From Epiperipatus broadwayi (lineage: Eukaryota; Onychophora; Udeonychophora; Euonychophora; Peripatidae), in the NCBI GenBank assembly GCA_028023455.1, contig JAQFVV010006353.1:2729135-2793134 (forward strand): a stretch of DNA of 64,000 nt, in the 5' to 3' direction. Positions 21,916 to 33,674 of the stretch are shown here, one piece after another; the first letter of the stretch is position 1, and every line of letters starts with the position of its first letter. Under the pieces are notes generated by a model. It was not told the origin of the DNA. It did no database searches and saw only the letters and a program-made list of their open reading frames with translations. The position numbers were made by a program, and so were the translations under genes.

Positions 21916-22125
21916 ACCTATGATTGATAATTATATATGGTGAAAATTTGAGATGAATTTGGAAATCAGAAATGTCACGACTGAAAGTTACTGTAATGCT
22001 TTACTGCATAATTTCCCACTCCACCACTACAATAATAAATCATGGGAGGGTACAAGTAACACTTTAATTTATATAAATATATTAAAATAAAAAAATGCAT
22101 TAAAAAGTAAATTTTCTTCAGCTTT
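21916..22125. other. Spacer between SINE B and LINE tail
   Basis: May include the SINE B body. Nothing else recognised. Confidence 0.35.
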
Positions 22126-22129
22126 TACA

Positions 22130-22615
22130 ATATTATGTGATGTGATGTATTATGGCTTCTCCTTAAACGAAGTCAAGAATATCTCAGCAATTATGCCCAG
22201 ATAAACCTGTTAGCCACTTTCTTTTCTATTCCCCACTCTAAGTTTTCCCATATTCTGCTCCATCCCATTTCCACAACATAATCTTTGTCAACTCTATGGC
22301 CTTTATATCTAAATCCCACTTATCTTTTCCCAAACCCAGCATAAAAAACAATAATTCACTTTCTGTATAATCACTTTTTCCATATTTATTCTTCCATAAC
22401 TTCATTATATGTACCCTTTCTGTTTTCAAGCATTTACATTCAATTAACAAATGCCTAATATTTTCTATTCCTTCCTTACATAATTTACAAAATAAATCAC
22501 CCATATTTTTCCATTTACATGTATATTTTTTTGTAACTAAAACTACTGTTCGAGCCTTAAACAATAAACTACTTTCCTTACTATTATCATATATTAACTC
22601 ACACCTAATATTGTT

Positions 22616-22646
<31 letters not shown>

Positions 22647-22648
22647 TA

Positions 22649-22685
<37 letters not shown>

Positions 22686-23690
22686 AACTCTTTTTACTCT
22701 CCATACTATTTCTCCATCTCTCTAACTCCCTATTCTTTATTAATAAATCTATTATTTTATCCCATTCCTTACTACTATAACACTCAACAATCCTCTTAAC
22801 ACAATCATCCCATCTTTTGTACAAATACACTGATATAAATTCTTTATCCAAATCTTTTGCATACCACATTACCTTTCTCACCCATCTTGTTACCTGCCCT
22901 TTACTCATAACCCAATTAAATACTATTTTGGCTATTCTTTTATTATCTATAACTGCAATATACCAAACATTTTCATTTTACTTTTTGCATCTTTCATATA
23001 AAAACTTGACCATCCCATTTCTCCTTGAATTGCCTTCCTTGCTGTCCATACATCTGCATCCAATTCATGTCTTCCTACTTCCCTTTGAACTTTTTCTAAA
23101 TAATCTAATACCCTTTACTAAACTAATGCATCATTACATATGTTAACCCTGCTACTGCAACTCTCTTCCATATAATTCTAGCTACATCATATTTATTATA
23201 TGAAAACACTGTTAATTTCTTTATCAATCCCTTTCTTTTCTTTGCTTCATTTATCAATTTTCCAAATAATTTTTCTGATTACTTAAAATAATTCCCAAAT
23301 AACTATATCTATTCACCACACTTAATATTTCCCAATAAAAATTCTACATCTTCTCTTTCTCCAGTATTAACCATCATTATATTTGATTTTTCTTCACTAA
23401 ATTTAATGCCCATCTCTTTACACACCCTTGCACATGTCATCAGCAAAACTTCCATATCTTCTCTTCTTTCTACACATAAAAAAAATCATCCACAAAAAAT
23501 ACTTTCTATTTCTATGCCCATGCCTTACATTATCTTTCGTATTATTTTTACTATTATTTCTAAAAACCTTTTTAATATCTTTTCTTTTATATCCCATGCT
23601 CACATAATTCTTTTCAGCTTCCAATTTCTGTTCAAATGCTTCTTTTATATTCAATGTTAACCTATCATTTCTTAACTTAAGCCCTTTTTT
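22130..23690 (-). pseudogene. Zinc-knuckle LINE (second family), RT to 3' end
   Basis: From the high-coordinate side the minus strand reads NIKEAFEQKLEAEKNY, then the RT motif C FFVDDFF (about 23495), GIKFSEEKSNIMMVNTG, KKLTVFSYNKYDVARIIW, and VSKGQVTRWVRKVMW-type blocks, and ends with CKLCKEGIENIRHLLIECKC (a C-x2-C...H...C knuckle) and LWKWDGAEYGK. The 3' UTR ends in repeated ATCAC near 22130. Several frameshifts and stops. A TA microsatellite has expanded inside the coding region (22612-22682). A closely related copy lies at 29100-29712 and a 3' tail at 58590-58735. RT-encoding non-LTR element; clade not determined. Confidence 0.75.
22612..22682. repeat. (AT)n expansion inside LINE coding sequence
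   Basis: Two AT runs split by AAATAATAGT interrupt the LINE exactly between SLN and NIRCEL. The copy at 29.2 kb has only a short SLHIYRSKR there, so the microsatellite grew after insertion. Confidence 0.85.
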
Positions 23691-23693
23691 TTC

Positions 23694-23795
23694 ATGTGTC
23701 AAAGCATCGGCCAGGAAACGAACCTGTGAACCCAGAACAACCACTTGTAAGGCAACTGTGCTGATCACTTGGCCACCAATGAACCCTTTTAAAGC
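23694..23795 (-). mobile_element. tRNA-derived SINE, family B, fused to the LINE 5' end
   Basis: Minus strand: GGTGGCCAAGTGATCAGCAC, TTACAAGTGG, GGTTCGTTTCCTGG (box B), CCGATGCTTTGACACATG, then an A run that passes straight into the LINE. Same family as 21808-21915, opposite strand. Confidence 0.75.
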
Positions 23796-23799
23796 TGCT

Positions 23800-24065
23800 A
23801 TTTTTTGTGACCACAAAGAAAAAAATGAATTAAGTTATTAATTAAAAATGATTACTTTTAATAATAAAAATATTATACTTTATGAGCTGTAAAATAGATT
23901 TGATTTGTATTTTAAAATCTGCCAAATAATCTTAAAAGGCAGATGTGCCAAGTTTGTTTAAAATATCAACTATTTTATAAAAAAATATGAGTCTAATAGT
24001 TGTGCTTTGGCATATACTTCCCTCAAGATTTGTGAGGATATGAATTTGGTTGTAATTATATGTTG
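23800..24065. other. AT-rich spacer
   Basis: No gene recognised; the right part may be an outer arm of the following palindrome. Confidence 0.35.
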
Positions 24066-24069
24066 GATC

Positions 24070-24570
24070 ATTTCTATCATTTAATACTAAATACTGAATG
24101 TCTTTAGACAAATCCACATTTTATTTAAACTTTTCAAATACCTTCAACTGTTAGCAATAGCACACAGATTAGCATATAACAATGTTTTGGGTAATATCAT
24201 TTCCATTTCTTCTTCAGATGTTACTGGCCTGACAAACGACAGTACTATCATGGGAACTAAACCTGGAAACTATAAATTCTGAATGTTGAATAGTTCAATT
24301 GTTTAAAGAATTTATTTTAAATTCAATATTCAGACACTAAAAGTCCAGGTTTGATTCCTATGATGATGCTGTCACTGGTCAGTCCAGCAATACCTAAAAA
24401 AAAGGAGAATAAAACCATTCAAAACATTGTGTTATATACTAATAATTCTGTTCAAAATATTGGGTTATATACTTCTGTGTGCTATTACTAATACTTGAAT
24501 GTATTTGGAAAGTTTAAATAAGGTTTAAAATTTTTTCTAAAGACATTAATACTAAAATGCTATCATTACG
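24070..24570. mobile_element. Head-to-head palindromic dimer of tRNA-SINE G
   Basis: The left half is SINE G in minus orientation, the right half in plus orientation, meeting near 24300. Shared blocks in both arms: CAACTGTTAG/TACTTGAATG ends, AGCAATACCT/AGATGTTACTGG, and CATGGGAACTAAACCTGG against CCAGGTTTGATTCCTATG, which is box B of the tRNA-like head. The simple form is at 46619-46870. Four such dimers are present (24, 30, 30.5, 42 kb). Confidence 0.7.
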
Positions 24571-24812
24571 AACCTTCTGACAAATACTAAGTTTAGAATA
24601 TTTTAAAATACTTTGGATTTAAAAGTGAGTTTAAAATTATCTGGAGAATCAAATATATAGAAAAATTGCACTTGATTATACCCATCATGGTGCATTCACT
24701 ATAAAAAAAAACTTTTATAGTACGATGCAGTTTTTGTATTGAGGAAGTATCATATTAATATATGTATTGATTTTTACAGTAATAAATTAACTGTGGATGC
24801 TTATCTTCAGTT

Positions 24813-24925
24813 TTGACTTAAAGATATGTGCCAAACTAAGTACAGTATGGTTAGATATCTACTATACTTTGATTTAAAGATGATAAGCACTAAAGTAAAT
24901 ACAGTATAGCCAGATATCTTCTGTT
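24813..24925 (+). repeat. Two-copy tandem repeat
   Basis: ACAGTATGGTTAGATATCT and ACAGTATAGCCAGATATCT, each preceded by a TTGA-TTAAAGAT block, repeat with a period of about 65-70 bases. Confidence 0.6.
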
Positions 24926-25027
24926 TTAATCCATGCTTTGCTTATATGTAATACACGTAGTGGTTAATAGCTTAATTTTGTTTATATGCTTTGATTACAA
25001 TGCAATATATATTACTTAACTATAGTA

Positions 25028-25450
25028 CAGTAGTAAGAAACCTTTTTACACTTGTGATCCCCATACTCAGACTGAAATTTCACATGATGCATTATATGTT
25101 GTTACCATCTTACTATAAGCATACAAGGATACTGTTAATAAAAATTATTTTACCACATACAAATATGTCTTTGATATATGATCTTTGAAAAAAAAACTGC
25201 ATATTAACAAAGAATGTATAATAATAATAATACTTGGTTCTTAGTAGATCTGTTGATTTGTAGCAATTACAAACTGTTTTAGCCTGTTTTAGAAAATGTA
25301 TACATTCAAGAACATAATACCATATATCAGCATTAGAAACATATCAGCAAAAAGAAAAAAACTCTGAGAGTAAAAAAAATGAAAGCAATATGAGCAAAGT
25401 CCTGTTATCATGCACTGTTTACACAACCGGATCTTTTTTTTTAAAATTAT
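25028..25450 (+). mobile_element. hAT-like non-autonomous element, copy 1
   Basis: Begins CAGTAGTAAGAAACCTTTTT then GTGATCCCC, like hAT ends of the CAGTGGTTC-CAACC type. Homologous over about 400 bases to 25712-26220 (GTTGATTTGTAGCAATTACA, TTCAAGAACATA, AACTCTGAGAGT). The right end is not found. Confidence 0.5.
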
Positions 25451-25711
25451 CATTTGTCAAATATTTTAGATATTGGTCATTCCATCGTAGTAGTATTTTA
25501 ATCATCATTGCTTGATTCAACTTGCTTTGTAAAATGATTCTAGACCTTCAGGGTTTGAATCCATACTGATTTGCTTGTTGAATTGCAAAACCACAAAATT
25601 AATTTCACTCACTGTTTAATTACGTTGGCTTTATATAACTGCATGTTTAGATGTAATGGCCTTCAGTGGACAGAAATTTTTGACTTCATCTAAGATGATG
25701 GTATTCTAAGA

Positions 25712-26430
25712 CAGTAACGTGCAACCTTTTTATACTTGCCCCCATACTGAAACTGAAATTTGATGTGACCCATTATATATTGTTACCATCATTTTAAGCA
25801 TATAAGGATAGTAATAATAAAAACCGTTTTACCACATATAAATGTGTATCTTTATATTATATTTCAGTACATACGATTTGATGTAAGATCATTGAAAAAA
25901 CTGATATTAAAAAAAATGTATAATAATAGTTGGATATTGGTAGATCTATTGATTTGTAGCAATTACAAACTTTTTATCCTGTTTTAGAAAATGTGTACAT
26001 TCAAGAACATATGTTTTATAAAGAGCTCACAAATACAAGCTTGTTTAATTAGGTCATGTATCAGCATTAGGAAGATATTAGTAAAAAGAACAAAACTTAG
26101 AGTGAGTAAGACAAATAAGAGCAATTTAAGCAAAAAGAACAAAACTCTGAGAGTGCGTAAAACAAATAAGAGCAATATAAGCAAAGTGCTGTTAGCATGT
26201 GATATTTATACAAAGTGGATTGGAATGTAATGAATGAGGTTTTTAAATGCAAAAGTGTTCAGACACAAAATAATGAGTTTAGCAGTTTTCATGTATATTT
26301 TAATAGTGTTTAAGTTTTTGTTTTTTCAATTAAAAATTTATTTTCCTACATGAGAACTTCTCAAAATTTGCACAACCCTCAACAATTTTTCAAACCTCTT
26401 GTGGGGTCATAATCCACAGGTTTCACACTG
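25712..26430 (+). mobile_element. hAT-like non-autonomous element, copy 2
   Basis: Left end CAGTAACGTGCAACCTTTTT; right end read inwards from 26430 is CAGTGTGAAACCTGTGG then ATGACCCC, resembling Charlie-type hAT termini. I see no matching 8-bp target duplication. A 79-codon open frame inside has no recognised domain. Copy 1 lies 680 bases upstream in the same orientation. Confidence 0.5.
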
Positions 26431-26489
26431 CTCCTGTATTTGCAACATGCATACACACATGCATATCACATGATAACAGCCCAACCTCA

Positions 26490-26650
26490 TCTAAACCATG
26501 AATCTTCAATTTGTTAAATCAAGGCAACTTCTATAAATACAAAATGTATATATCTAATCATTGGAAACCAGTTAACCCTTATAACAATCCAACAATCTCA
26601 AACTGTTGTCAAGAAACCTTTTAACAATAAAGGTGTGAATATAACACAAT
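26490..26650 (-). repeat. Dispersed repeat D (end fragment)
   Basis: CAACAATCTCAAACTGTTGTC and AACCTTTTAACAATAAAGGT match the ends of repeat D at 33.5 and (inverted) 18.4 and 40.2 kb. Confidence 0.5.
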
Positions 26651-26654
26651 CACA

Positions 26655-27545
26655 TTTTATTATATAATATGCATATACAAATAATATTAAGATATATAAA
26701 CAATTTTTTTAAAAAAAAATATTAATGTTATTAATACCAAATTTGAGAGTGTATCTTTACATATATATTTACTGTCAGTGTTCATTCATGTACATTGACT
26801 CAAAAAATAATAATTAAAATTTATTCTACCATATGTTCAAGACTCTTTCTACTACATTTAAATTTTCTGAAGGAGCATAATAATGTCTACTCAAAACATT
26901 TTACATATGCATATTATGTTAGCCATTGCAGGAGTGTGAATTTGTATCATAAATATGCTTTTCTCTTTTCATTATTTTTCAAATAAATGAAACCTCAAAC
27001 ATATGACATGCTGTATATTACCTAAAGTGTCTAAATAATAAAGTTACATGTATGTGTTTGTGCATAAATAATCAGTATAAAAGAGATTAATAATCATTTT
27101 AGAAATAATGAAAATGCTTATGCAAATTACCCACTTAACCTGGATATGATAATTTGCAAGGTGATAATAATAAAATCATTTGTATAAATTAGGTCATAGA
27201 AACACAAAGGACTATCTAAACTGTTAGCAGAACATTAAGAACATAGCTGGGGAGCAGTGCTATGTTGAATGCGAGTAGTTACGTACTTGAAAAATTAGCA
27301 GTCCATGAGTGGTAAAATATGTTGAAGAGAACATTCTGGGGAGGGGGGGGTTAATGAATAAGAGTTAACAGAGTAAAATAAAGAACTGTGCTTGCATGAT
27401 TAAGACTGACTTTAATTTATGGAATTCACTTAGCAAGCTGGTAATTGAAAATACTAACAAGCTACTAATATTATTTATTCTGAGTAATAAACTCATTATT
27501 GTGCATATTATTTCCAAAATAATATAATGAACTTACAGCTGCATG
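26655..27545. other. AT-rich DNA, no gene seen
   Basis: Nothing recognised. Confidence 0.45.
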
Positions 27546-27547
27546 GG

Positions 27548-27679
27548 GTCAAATATGGATCTGTACACATCATAACCATGTCTGAACATGAGTCAAATTT
27601 GGCTCTGTACACATCATAACCATGTCTGAACATGAGTCAAATAAGGCTCTGTACACATCATGACCATGTCTGAACATGA
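27548..27679 (+). repeat. Three tandem 44-bp units
   Basis: Units start GTCAAAT at 27548, 27592 and 27636 and contain CTGTACACATCATAACCATG. Nearly identical. Confidence 0.95.
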
Positions 27680-27684
27680 TTTTA

Positions 27685-28135
27685 CAAATCGATCAATTCT
27701 ATTTTATCACTTACTACAGAAAGTACAAAGTCTCTTAAATTACAATGCGAAAACATTTTTGCAAATAAATAAAAAAACTTTTGAATGAAAATAAAAGGAA
27801 AAAAGCAAATAGCCACATTTTATATGAAAAAAACATGGTGAAGAAATGAAATTTTGTTAGAATTACTCAGAATGCCACATTATGTAGACATGATTACTGT
27901 TATGCTGTTTACGATGAATACTCGTAAAGTTTACCAAATTTATATTTTAATGTTTTATTTTTTGTTTGCTTTCTTATATTTTGTTTTAAAAGTGTATAAC
28001 TGAAATAGTTTATGTTGATTCAGTGCATATCACAATTTCATTATATCATCTAAATTCACTGTCTTAGATTAGTTTTACACATTCAGGACTGGATTAACAG
28101 CTTTATGCTGATTATGATTTAGCACACTAGTAGAA
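27685..28135. other. AT-rich DNA, no gene seen
   Basis: Nothing recognised. Confidence 0.4.
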
Positions 28136-28139
28136 TATC

Positions 28140-28840
28140 AGACCCTAGAATGTGAAGTTTCCAGATAGATTCCAATACCGACACTTCCGGTTCTTGAACT
28201 TTTTACAAACTCCTAAGCAATAAAGTCATTCGATTACTTAGTTACCGGAATTTTTTAATATATAAGAACATCGTAATGTAGTGGTTGGTCCATCTGTCTA
28301 TCAAACTTACAATCTGGATTTGAAACTCTTCCTTGTAAAAGTTGAACCTTTTTTCATATTAGGATTTGCAAAGTCTTCGGAGAGATTTCATTACCGACAC
28401 TTCAGGTTCTTGAACTTCTTACGAACTCCTAAGCAATAAAGCCATTTGATTACTTAGTTACCGGAATTTTTTAATTGAAAGAACATCGTAATGTAGTGGT
28501 TGGTCCATCTGTCTATCAAACCTACAATATGGATTTGAAACCATGCATTATAAAAGTTGAATCTTTTTTCATATTTGCATTAGGATTAGGATTTGCAAAG
28601 TCTTGGAAAGATTTCATTACTGACACTTTGGGTTCTTGAACTTTTTATGAACTCCTAAGCAATAAAACCATTTGATTACTTAGTTACCGGAATTTTTTTA
28701 TTATAAGATCATCATGATGTAGTGGTTGGTCCATCTGTCTATCAAACTTACAATCTGGATTTAAAACTCTTCCTCGTAAAAGTTGAACCTTTTTTCATAT
28801 TTGCATCGGGATTAGGACTTTTCTTACTGATAGCTGACTG
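28140..28840 (+). repeat. Tandem array of a tRNA-like repeat (about 216-226 bp unit)
   Basis: Three copies (starts near 28177, 28393, 28619) share GACACTT--GGTTCTTGAACT, CCTAAGCAATAAA, TTACTTAGTTACCGGAATTT, and TGTAGTGGTTGGTCCATCTG followed by ATCTGGATTTGAAACTC. The last two parts look like tRNA box A and box B, so each unit may carry a pol III promoter. Weaker relatives lie at 39835-39955 and 60360-60500, so this is a SINE-like family that has gone tandem here. Confidence 0.75.
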
Positions 28841-29099
28841 AACATAAGGTGCTTAGATTCTAGTACTGATATTTCTGATATGTCTATGTCATATGAGTTC
28901 TTGAACAATAAATCCATTCATTTAATTATTTAAAATCCATTCATTTAATTATTTAGTTTTATGTAACTAGTGAATGCTCATTGGTTAACTTATTCACGTA
29001 AAAACTTCAAGCACTTTCATTATATTAATAAAGGTTGCAAAACCAAAAACTGATCTCAGGTTACAGAATTGATAGCATTCTCATTTAATGCATCAAATT

Positions 29100-29712
29100 T
29101 TAAATAATAGATGTCGCTGCTGTATAACGGGAAAAAGAATAGATTCACTAATAAAGAATAGGGAGTTAGAGAGATGGAGAACTAGTATGGAGAGTAAAAA
29201 GAGTTTACATATATATAGAAGTAAACGGAACATTAGGTGTGAGTTAATATATGATAATAGTAAGGAAAGGAGTTTATTGTTTAAGGTTCGAATGGGATCT
29301 TTAGCAACAAGAGAATATACATGTAAATGGAAAAATATGGGTGATTTAGTCTGTGAGGTGTGTAAGGAGAGAATAGTAAATATTAGGCATCTGTTAATTG
29401 AATGTAAATGCTTGAAAACAGAAAGGATACAACTAAGGAAGTTATGGAAGAATAAATATGAAAAAAGTGATTATACAGAAAGTGGATTATTGTTTTTTAT
29501 GCTGGGTTTGTGAAAAGATAAAGGGGATTTAGATATAAAGGCCATAGAGTTGACAAAGATTATGTTGTGGAAATGGGATGGAGCAAAATATGGAAAAACT
29601 TAGAGTGGGGAATGGAAGGTAAAGTGGCTAACAGTTTTCTCTGGGTATAGTTGCTGAGAGATTCCTGACTTCATTTAAAGAAAAGTCACAGTGCATCACA
29701 TCACATAAAATC
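29100..29712 (+). pseudogene. Zinc-knuckle LINE, 3' part
   Basis: Plus-strand copy of the family at 22130-23690, starting at SLIKNRELERWR. Reads CELIYDNSKERSLLFKVRMG, CEVCKERIVNIRHLLIEC (the knuckle) and LLFFMLGL, then a stop replaces one codon (29512) before KDKGDLDIKAIE. Ends GCATCACATCACATA. Truncated on the left near 29100, where the upstream sequence is unrelated. Confidence 0.8.
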
Positions 29713-29980
29713 TAAATGATGAGTTATATGATATTTAGAATTTTATATTTGTACAGTTTTTTAATGATTTTTAATATTTAATAATATAAATGTTTTTCAA
29801 TAGTTAAATTATTTTTAAAAATAATATAATACCTATATTAAAATCAACTTTTATATATTGATTTATTTGACTTTAAAATTCAATATTTAGACAATAACTT
29901 CAAAAACTTTTATTTGATTCAATTTAATCATGTTATTAACTACAATAATACATTTATGAATACACACACACACACCCACC

Positions 29981-30016
<36 letters not shown>

Positions 30017-30025
30017 GTAATTCTA
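29713..30025. other. AT-rich spacer with a (CA)n(TA)n microsatellite
   Basis: Microsatellite at about 29958-30016; nothing else recognised. Confidence 0.7.
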
Positions 30026-30029
30026 TGTT

Positions 30030-30490
30030 AGTCTATTTTCATCATCCAATATTAATTATTAAATCTCTTTAAAAAAATTAAAACTATACTTAAATTTTTT
30101 CAATACATTTAACTATTAGTAATAGCATATAGGTTAGTATATAATAAAATAATTTAATAGATATTCTTCTTCTCTCTTCTTCAACTGATGTTGGTCTGAC
30201 CAGTGACAATACTAGAATAGAAATTGAATCTGCTTTTTTAGACTTGTGAATACTGAATTTATGGCAATACTCTAATCAGCTATGCTATTTGTTTCATCTT
30301 AAATTCAATCTTCACAAATCTAAAGGTCAAAGTTCAATCCCCATGCTAATACTTCCATTATCCAGACCAGCAGTATCTGAAAATATGTATAATACCACTC
30401 TAATCATTATGTTACGTACTAAGCTATCAGTTCTTACTAACATAATTTTTCTACAGAACTTTTAACCATTAATATTAGATGATGGTAATA
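30030..30490. mobile_element. Head-to-head palindromic dimer of SINE G
   Basis: Inverted halves meet near 30290. Left: AACTATTAGTAATAGCATA, GATGTTGGTCTGACCAGTG; right: AAGTTCAATCCCCATGCTAATAC (box B), CAGACCAGCAGTATCTGA. Decayed copy of the dimer at 24.1 kb. Confidence 0.65.
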
Positions 30491-30494
30491 CTTC

Positions 30495-30945
30495 AACATG
30501 CAAGGTCAATTAAAATACCATCATTACAAACTTTCATACAAGCACAGGTTAGTACATAACACAACTGCTTAAGGGGTATTATTTTTCTCCCTTCTTCAGC
30601 TGTGTTGGCCTCGCCAGTGAAAGTACTATCATGGAAATTGATCTGTACTTTTAGATTTACAAATATTGATGTTTTAATCAACAAACTGTTGCATCACTTT
30701 TAATTTGATATCCATTCATCTAAAGTTCCAGGTTCAAATCCTATGCTACTACTGAAACTATCCAGGCTAGTAGCACCTGAAGAAAAGAGAAGTATAATAT
30801 CATTCAAACCACTGCTTTAAATATTAAAATGTGTGTGTGTGTGTGTGTGTTATTGCTAATAATTAAACGTATTAGTAAAGTTTAAATAAAGTTTTTCAAA
30901 ACTCTTAACAATTAATATTAGATGATAGAAATAGTTCAATATACA
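30495..30945. mobile_element. Head-to-head palindromic dimer of SINE G
   Basis: A second dimer directly after the first, centred near 30690. Right half has GGTTCAAATCCTATGCTACT and GTAGCACCTGAAGAAAAGAG; a (GT)n run sits at 30832-30850 in the tail region. Two dimers side by side suggests repeated or tandem insertion. Confidence 0.65.
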
Positions 30946-30949
30946 AATG

Positions 30950-31740
30950 CAACCTTATTTATAAACTTTCAGACATATACCATATATATTAAAATAAAGG
31001 TACTTATGGGGAAAAAAGATATAACAGACATGAATTATATAACATTTATGGAATAACAAAATTAAAGAACATTACTACTACTATTCACGAGTCATGTTCG
31101 CAAAGAATCATTTACAACATATTTAATAACAACATCCACTTTCTACTTGTTAGATAAAATTTCGACTTACATATTTTAATATGGTAAATGAATCAAACAG
31201 TGATATTGGAAAGGCTGAATCTTAATATTAGCTACGATTTTTGTAATATTAATCAAGATGGTTTACAGTCTCAAGTTGTGCTATATTTAGAATAATGTAA
31301 ATAATTATGCTAAATTTAAAATAAATACCAAATAAATCAATGAACTAAAGTATTATGAAAAAAAAATTAAAAAGATATAAATGTTTATTAGACCAGAATA
31401 GAGATTAATTAAGAGGATAATTAAACAATGGTTAGGTTCAGAAATAGAATAGCATTAATTGGTGTTCTAGAACATTCCATGACCATAATGTTGCTACCTG
31501 GGATTGGACTGAAATAAGAATAAAAGCTCATTTGTATGAAGAATCAAAATCATCACACACACTTGTATAGATGGGGCTGATCGTGGAGCCCCCAAAACAC
31601 AGCAAGATCAAGTATTCAAGAGGATTATGGATGATCCAGTGAACTGAAGATTCAAATATGGACCTAGAAACTTTATGACACCTCTGGCCTTATGATTATT
31701 GTGTACACCTCTATGGTCACATATTGTGCCTTCTTTAATA
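30950..31740. other. AT-rich DNA, no gene seen
   Basis: Nothing recognised. Confidence 0.45.
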
Positions 31741-31744
31741 TTAA

Positions 31745-31810
31745 TCTGTATGAGATAGCATGGATGGTTGAGGATTGTGTGAAAGTCTGAGTTCAAACTC
31801 CCTATAAATT
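31745..31810 (+). mobile_element. SINE A tRNA-like head only
   Basis: GTATGAGATAGCATGGATGG, then GAAAGTCTGAGTTCAAACTCCC (box B), as in the tRNA-like end of SINE A at 37.4 kb. Confidence 0.55.
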
Positions 31811-31814
31811 ACAT

Positions 31815-32455
31815 ATATAAGTGCTGGTATGAAAAAGCTGGTACTGTAGAAAAAAAATTCTTTGTAAGAATTATTAAGGCTTAAGTTGTGATATAGAAAA
31901 TGATATTAATTTTAACTTACTTTTGTTTGTTATCTTGTTGACAATTAACGTCAAATTTTAATTATAAAATTTTCTTGTATTATAATTATTTCTGATTGTC
32001 TGATCACTTTGATCATCACAGCAATACTCGTGGTGGCTGTACACAGCACAAGTAATAACCGAAATGAAAATTCTAATAATTTATGCCGTAAATAATTTAT
32101 GACTATCAAATATGTAATGCTGAAAATATAAACTTATTCACAAAGCGTCTAAATATGCTATTATAATAATTGACAAGTCAGATAATTTATAGGTCAGACA
32201 AAAGATGTCAACTCTTGTCTGGCTTAAATATATAAATCAAACATTGACATTAAAAATGGCTGAAACCTTATATTAGTAGGATCTTTCTAATATTAATCAA
32301 GCCCACCTATAGTTTCAAATAACAATCATAAAGAAAATTCTAATAATTTTAATAATGCCTCAAATAAGTTATGCCTATTAAATTATGCAACATATAAAAA
32401 TAACTCATTTAGAAAACAATTAAATCTATGTATTATATTTACTGTAATTAGAAAG
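31815..32455. other. AT-rich DNA, no gene seen
   Basis: Nothing recognised. Confidence 0.4.
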
Positions 32456-32459
32456 GATT

Positions 32460-32760
32460 TGAACTCAAACTTTCAAGCTTCCTACAGCTATCCATTCCAT
32501 TTTATACAACTGATACATATGACCACATACATGTGAAAAGAGATAAACAATCTCCAATATACATATTTCACACTGAAAGAGACTCACCCATTGGTACAGA
32601 TCATCATCACACACACATATATATATAATCAGTACTCAGTTTATATTAAGATAGCAAATCTTCAAACTTTAATAGCCAGGCTTGAATCTCCTCCACCCTC
32701 CAACCCTTCAGCCATCCATACCGTTGAAAATCTGATGATGGAATGCTCAAAGCCCTTGTT
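32460..32760 (-). mobile_element. tRNA-derived SINE, family A
   Basis: Same order as 2990-3420: reverse of box B (GGATTTGAACTCAAACTTTC), ACATGTGAAAAGAGATAAACAA, ATCAGTACTCAGTTTATATT, GAAAATCTGATGATGGAA. Confidence 0.7.
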
Positions 32761-32767
32761 ATAAACA

Positions 32768-32985
32768 ATATCATCATCATCAACTATTATCAATCCACTG
32801 CAGGATGAAGGTCTCTCCAAGTTCAATTCATCTTCTCCAATCTTTAGCTTCTTTTCTCCACATCACCCCTGCATACTTTCTTATTTCATCCATCCATCTC
32901 ACATGTGGTCTCTTTCTAGTTCTTTTACAATCTCTTGGAATCCAGTTTAAGATTTCAATTGTCCATCTATTATTATCTTCATAGG
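32768..32985 (-). pseudogene. RTE-like LINE 3' fragment
   Basis: Minus strand carries the GATGATGATGATA tail, ETFILQWID-equivalent codons and the HVRWMDEI and PRDCK blocks, closely matching 1-501. Truncated after about 215 bases; sits right at the end of SINE A. Confidence 0.8.
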
Positions 32986-33399
32986 CAATATATTTGTATT
33001 TAAATATAATATACTTAATAACTATAATTTATTTACGGGCTTATTGAAGTTATTAGAATTATCATCTTGATTGTTATCTAAAATTATAAACTCGATTAAT
33101 ATTACAAAAAATGCTGGTAATATAATGTTTCAATCTTTTCAAGCATCAATGTGGGACTTATTAACCATATGTCAATGCGAAGATCATATTTATCCCATAG
33201 ATTAACATTAATATGAGAAAACAAATACGATTTACAAGTTTATTAAAAATAATTTGTATTCTTTGGAAATCTGATTTGTGAATTGTTGTAGTAATATTTT
33301 CCGATTAAATTGCTCCATGAATAAATTTACATTCACGGCACCACAAATTTAATGGCTGTAATTTATTTATGCCCTTATTAAAATTATTAAAATATATAC

Positions 33400-33670
33400 A
33401 TATATAATGAACAAATTATATATATAGAAAGCAGTTAACACTTAAACAATACCAATATTAATAATGATCAACAATCTTAATCTGTTGTCAAGGTAACCTT
33501 TTAACAATAAAGGTAAAAATCCATCTTTATTCATGGTCTAATAAGTTTATATATACACTAAAGATTGTAACCTGACTATAAAAAATGAAATTATTAATTC
33601 AATGAAGTTTAAATAAACCTCATTAAACAGGTAAATATAACCTGTTATGAAAGCAGACTAACAAATAGTC
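33400..33670 (-). repeat. Dispersed repeat D
   Basis: Reverse of the right part of the 40-kb copy: CAACAATCTTAATCTGTTGTC, AATAAACCTCATTAAACAGG, AATATAACCTG. No coding capacity. Confidence 0.55.
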
Positions 33671-33674
33671 AATT

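Noticed and set aside
27548-27679. CRISPR-like array
   Set aside because: The full 44-bp unit is repeated with no variable spacer; an ordinary tandem repeat in eukaryotic DNA.
28140-28840. CRISPR-like array
   Set aside because: Units are about 220 bp, diverged as whole units, without short fixed repeats and unique spacers.
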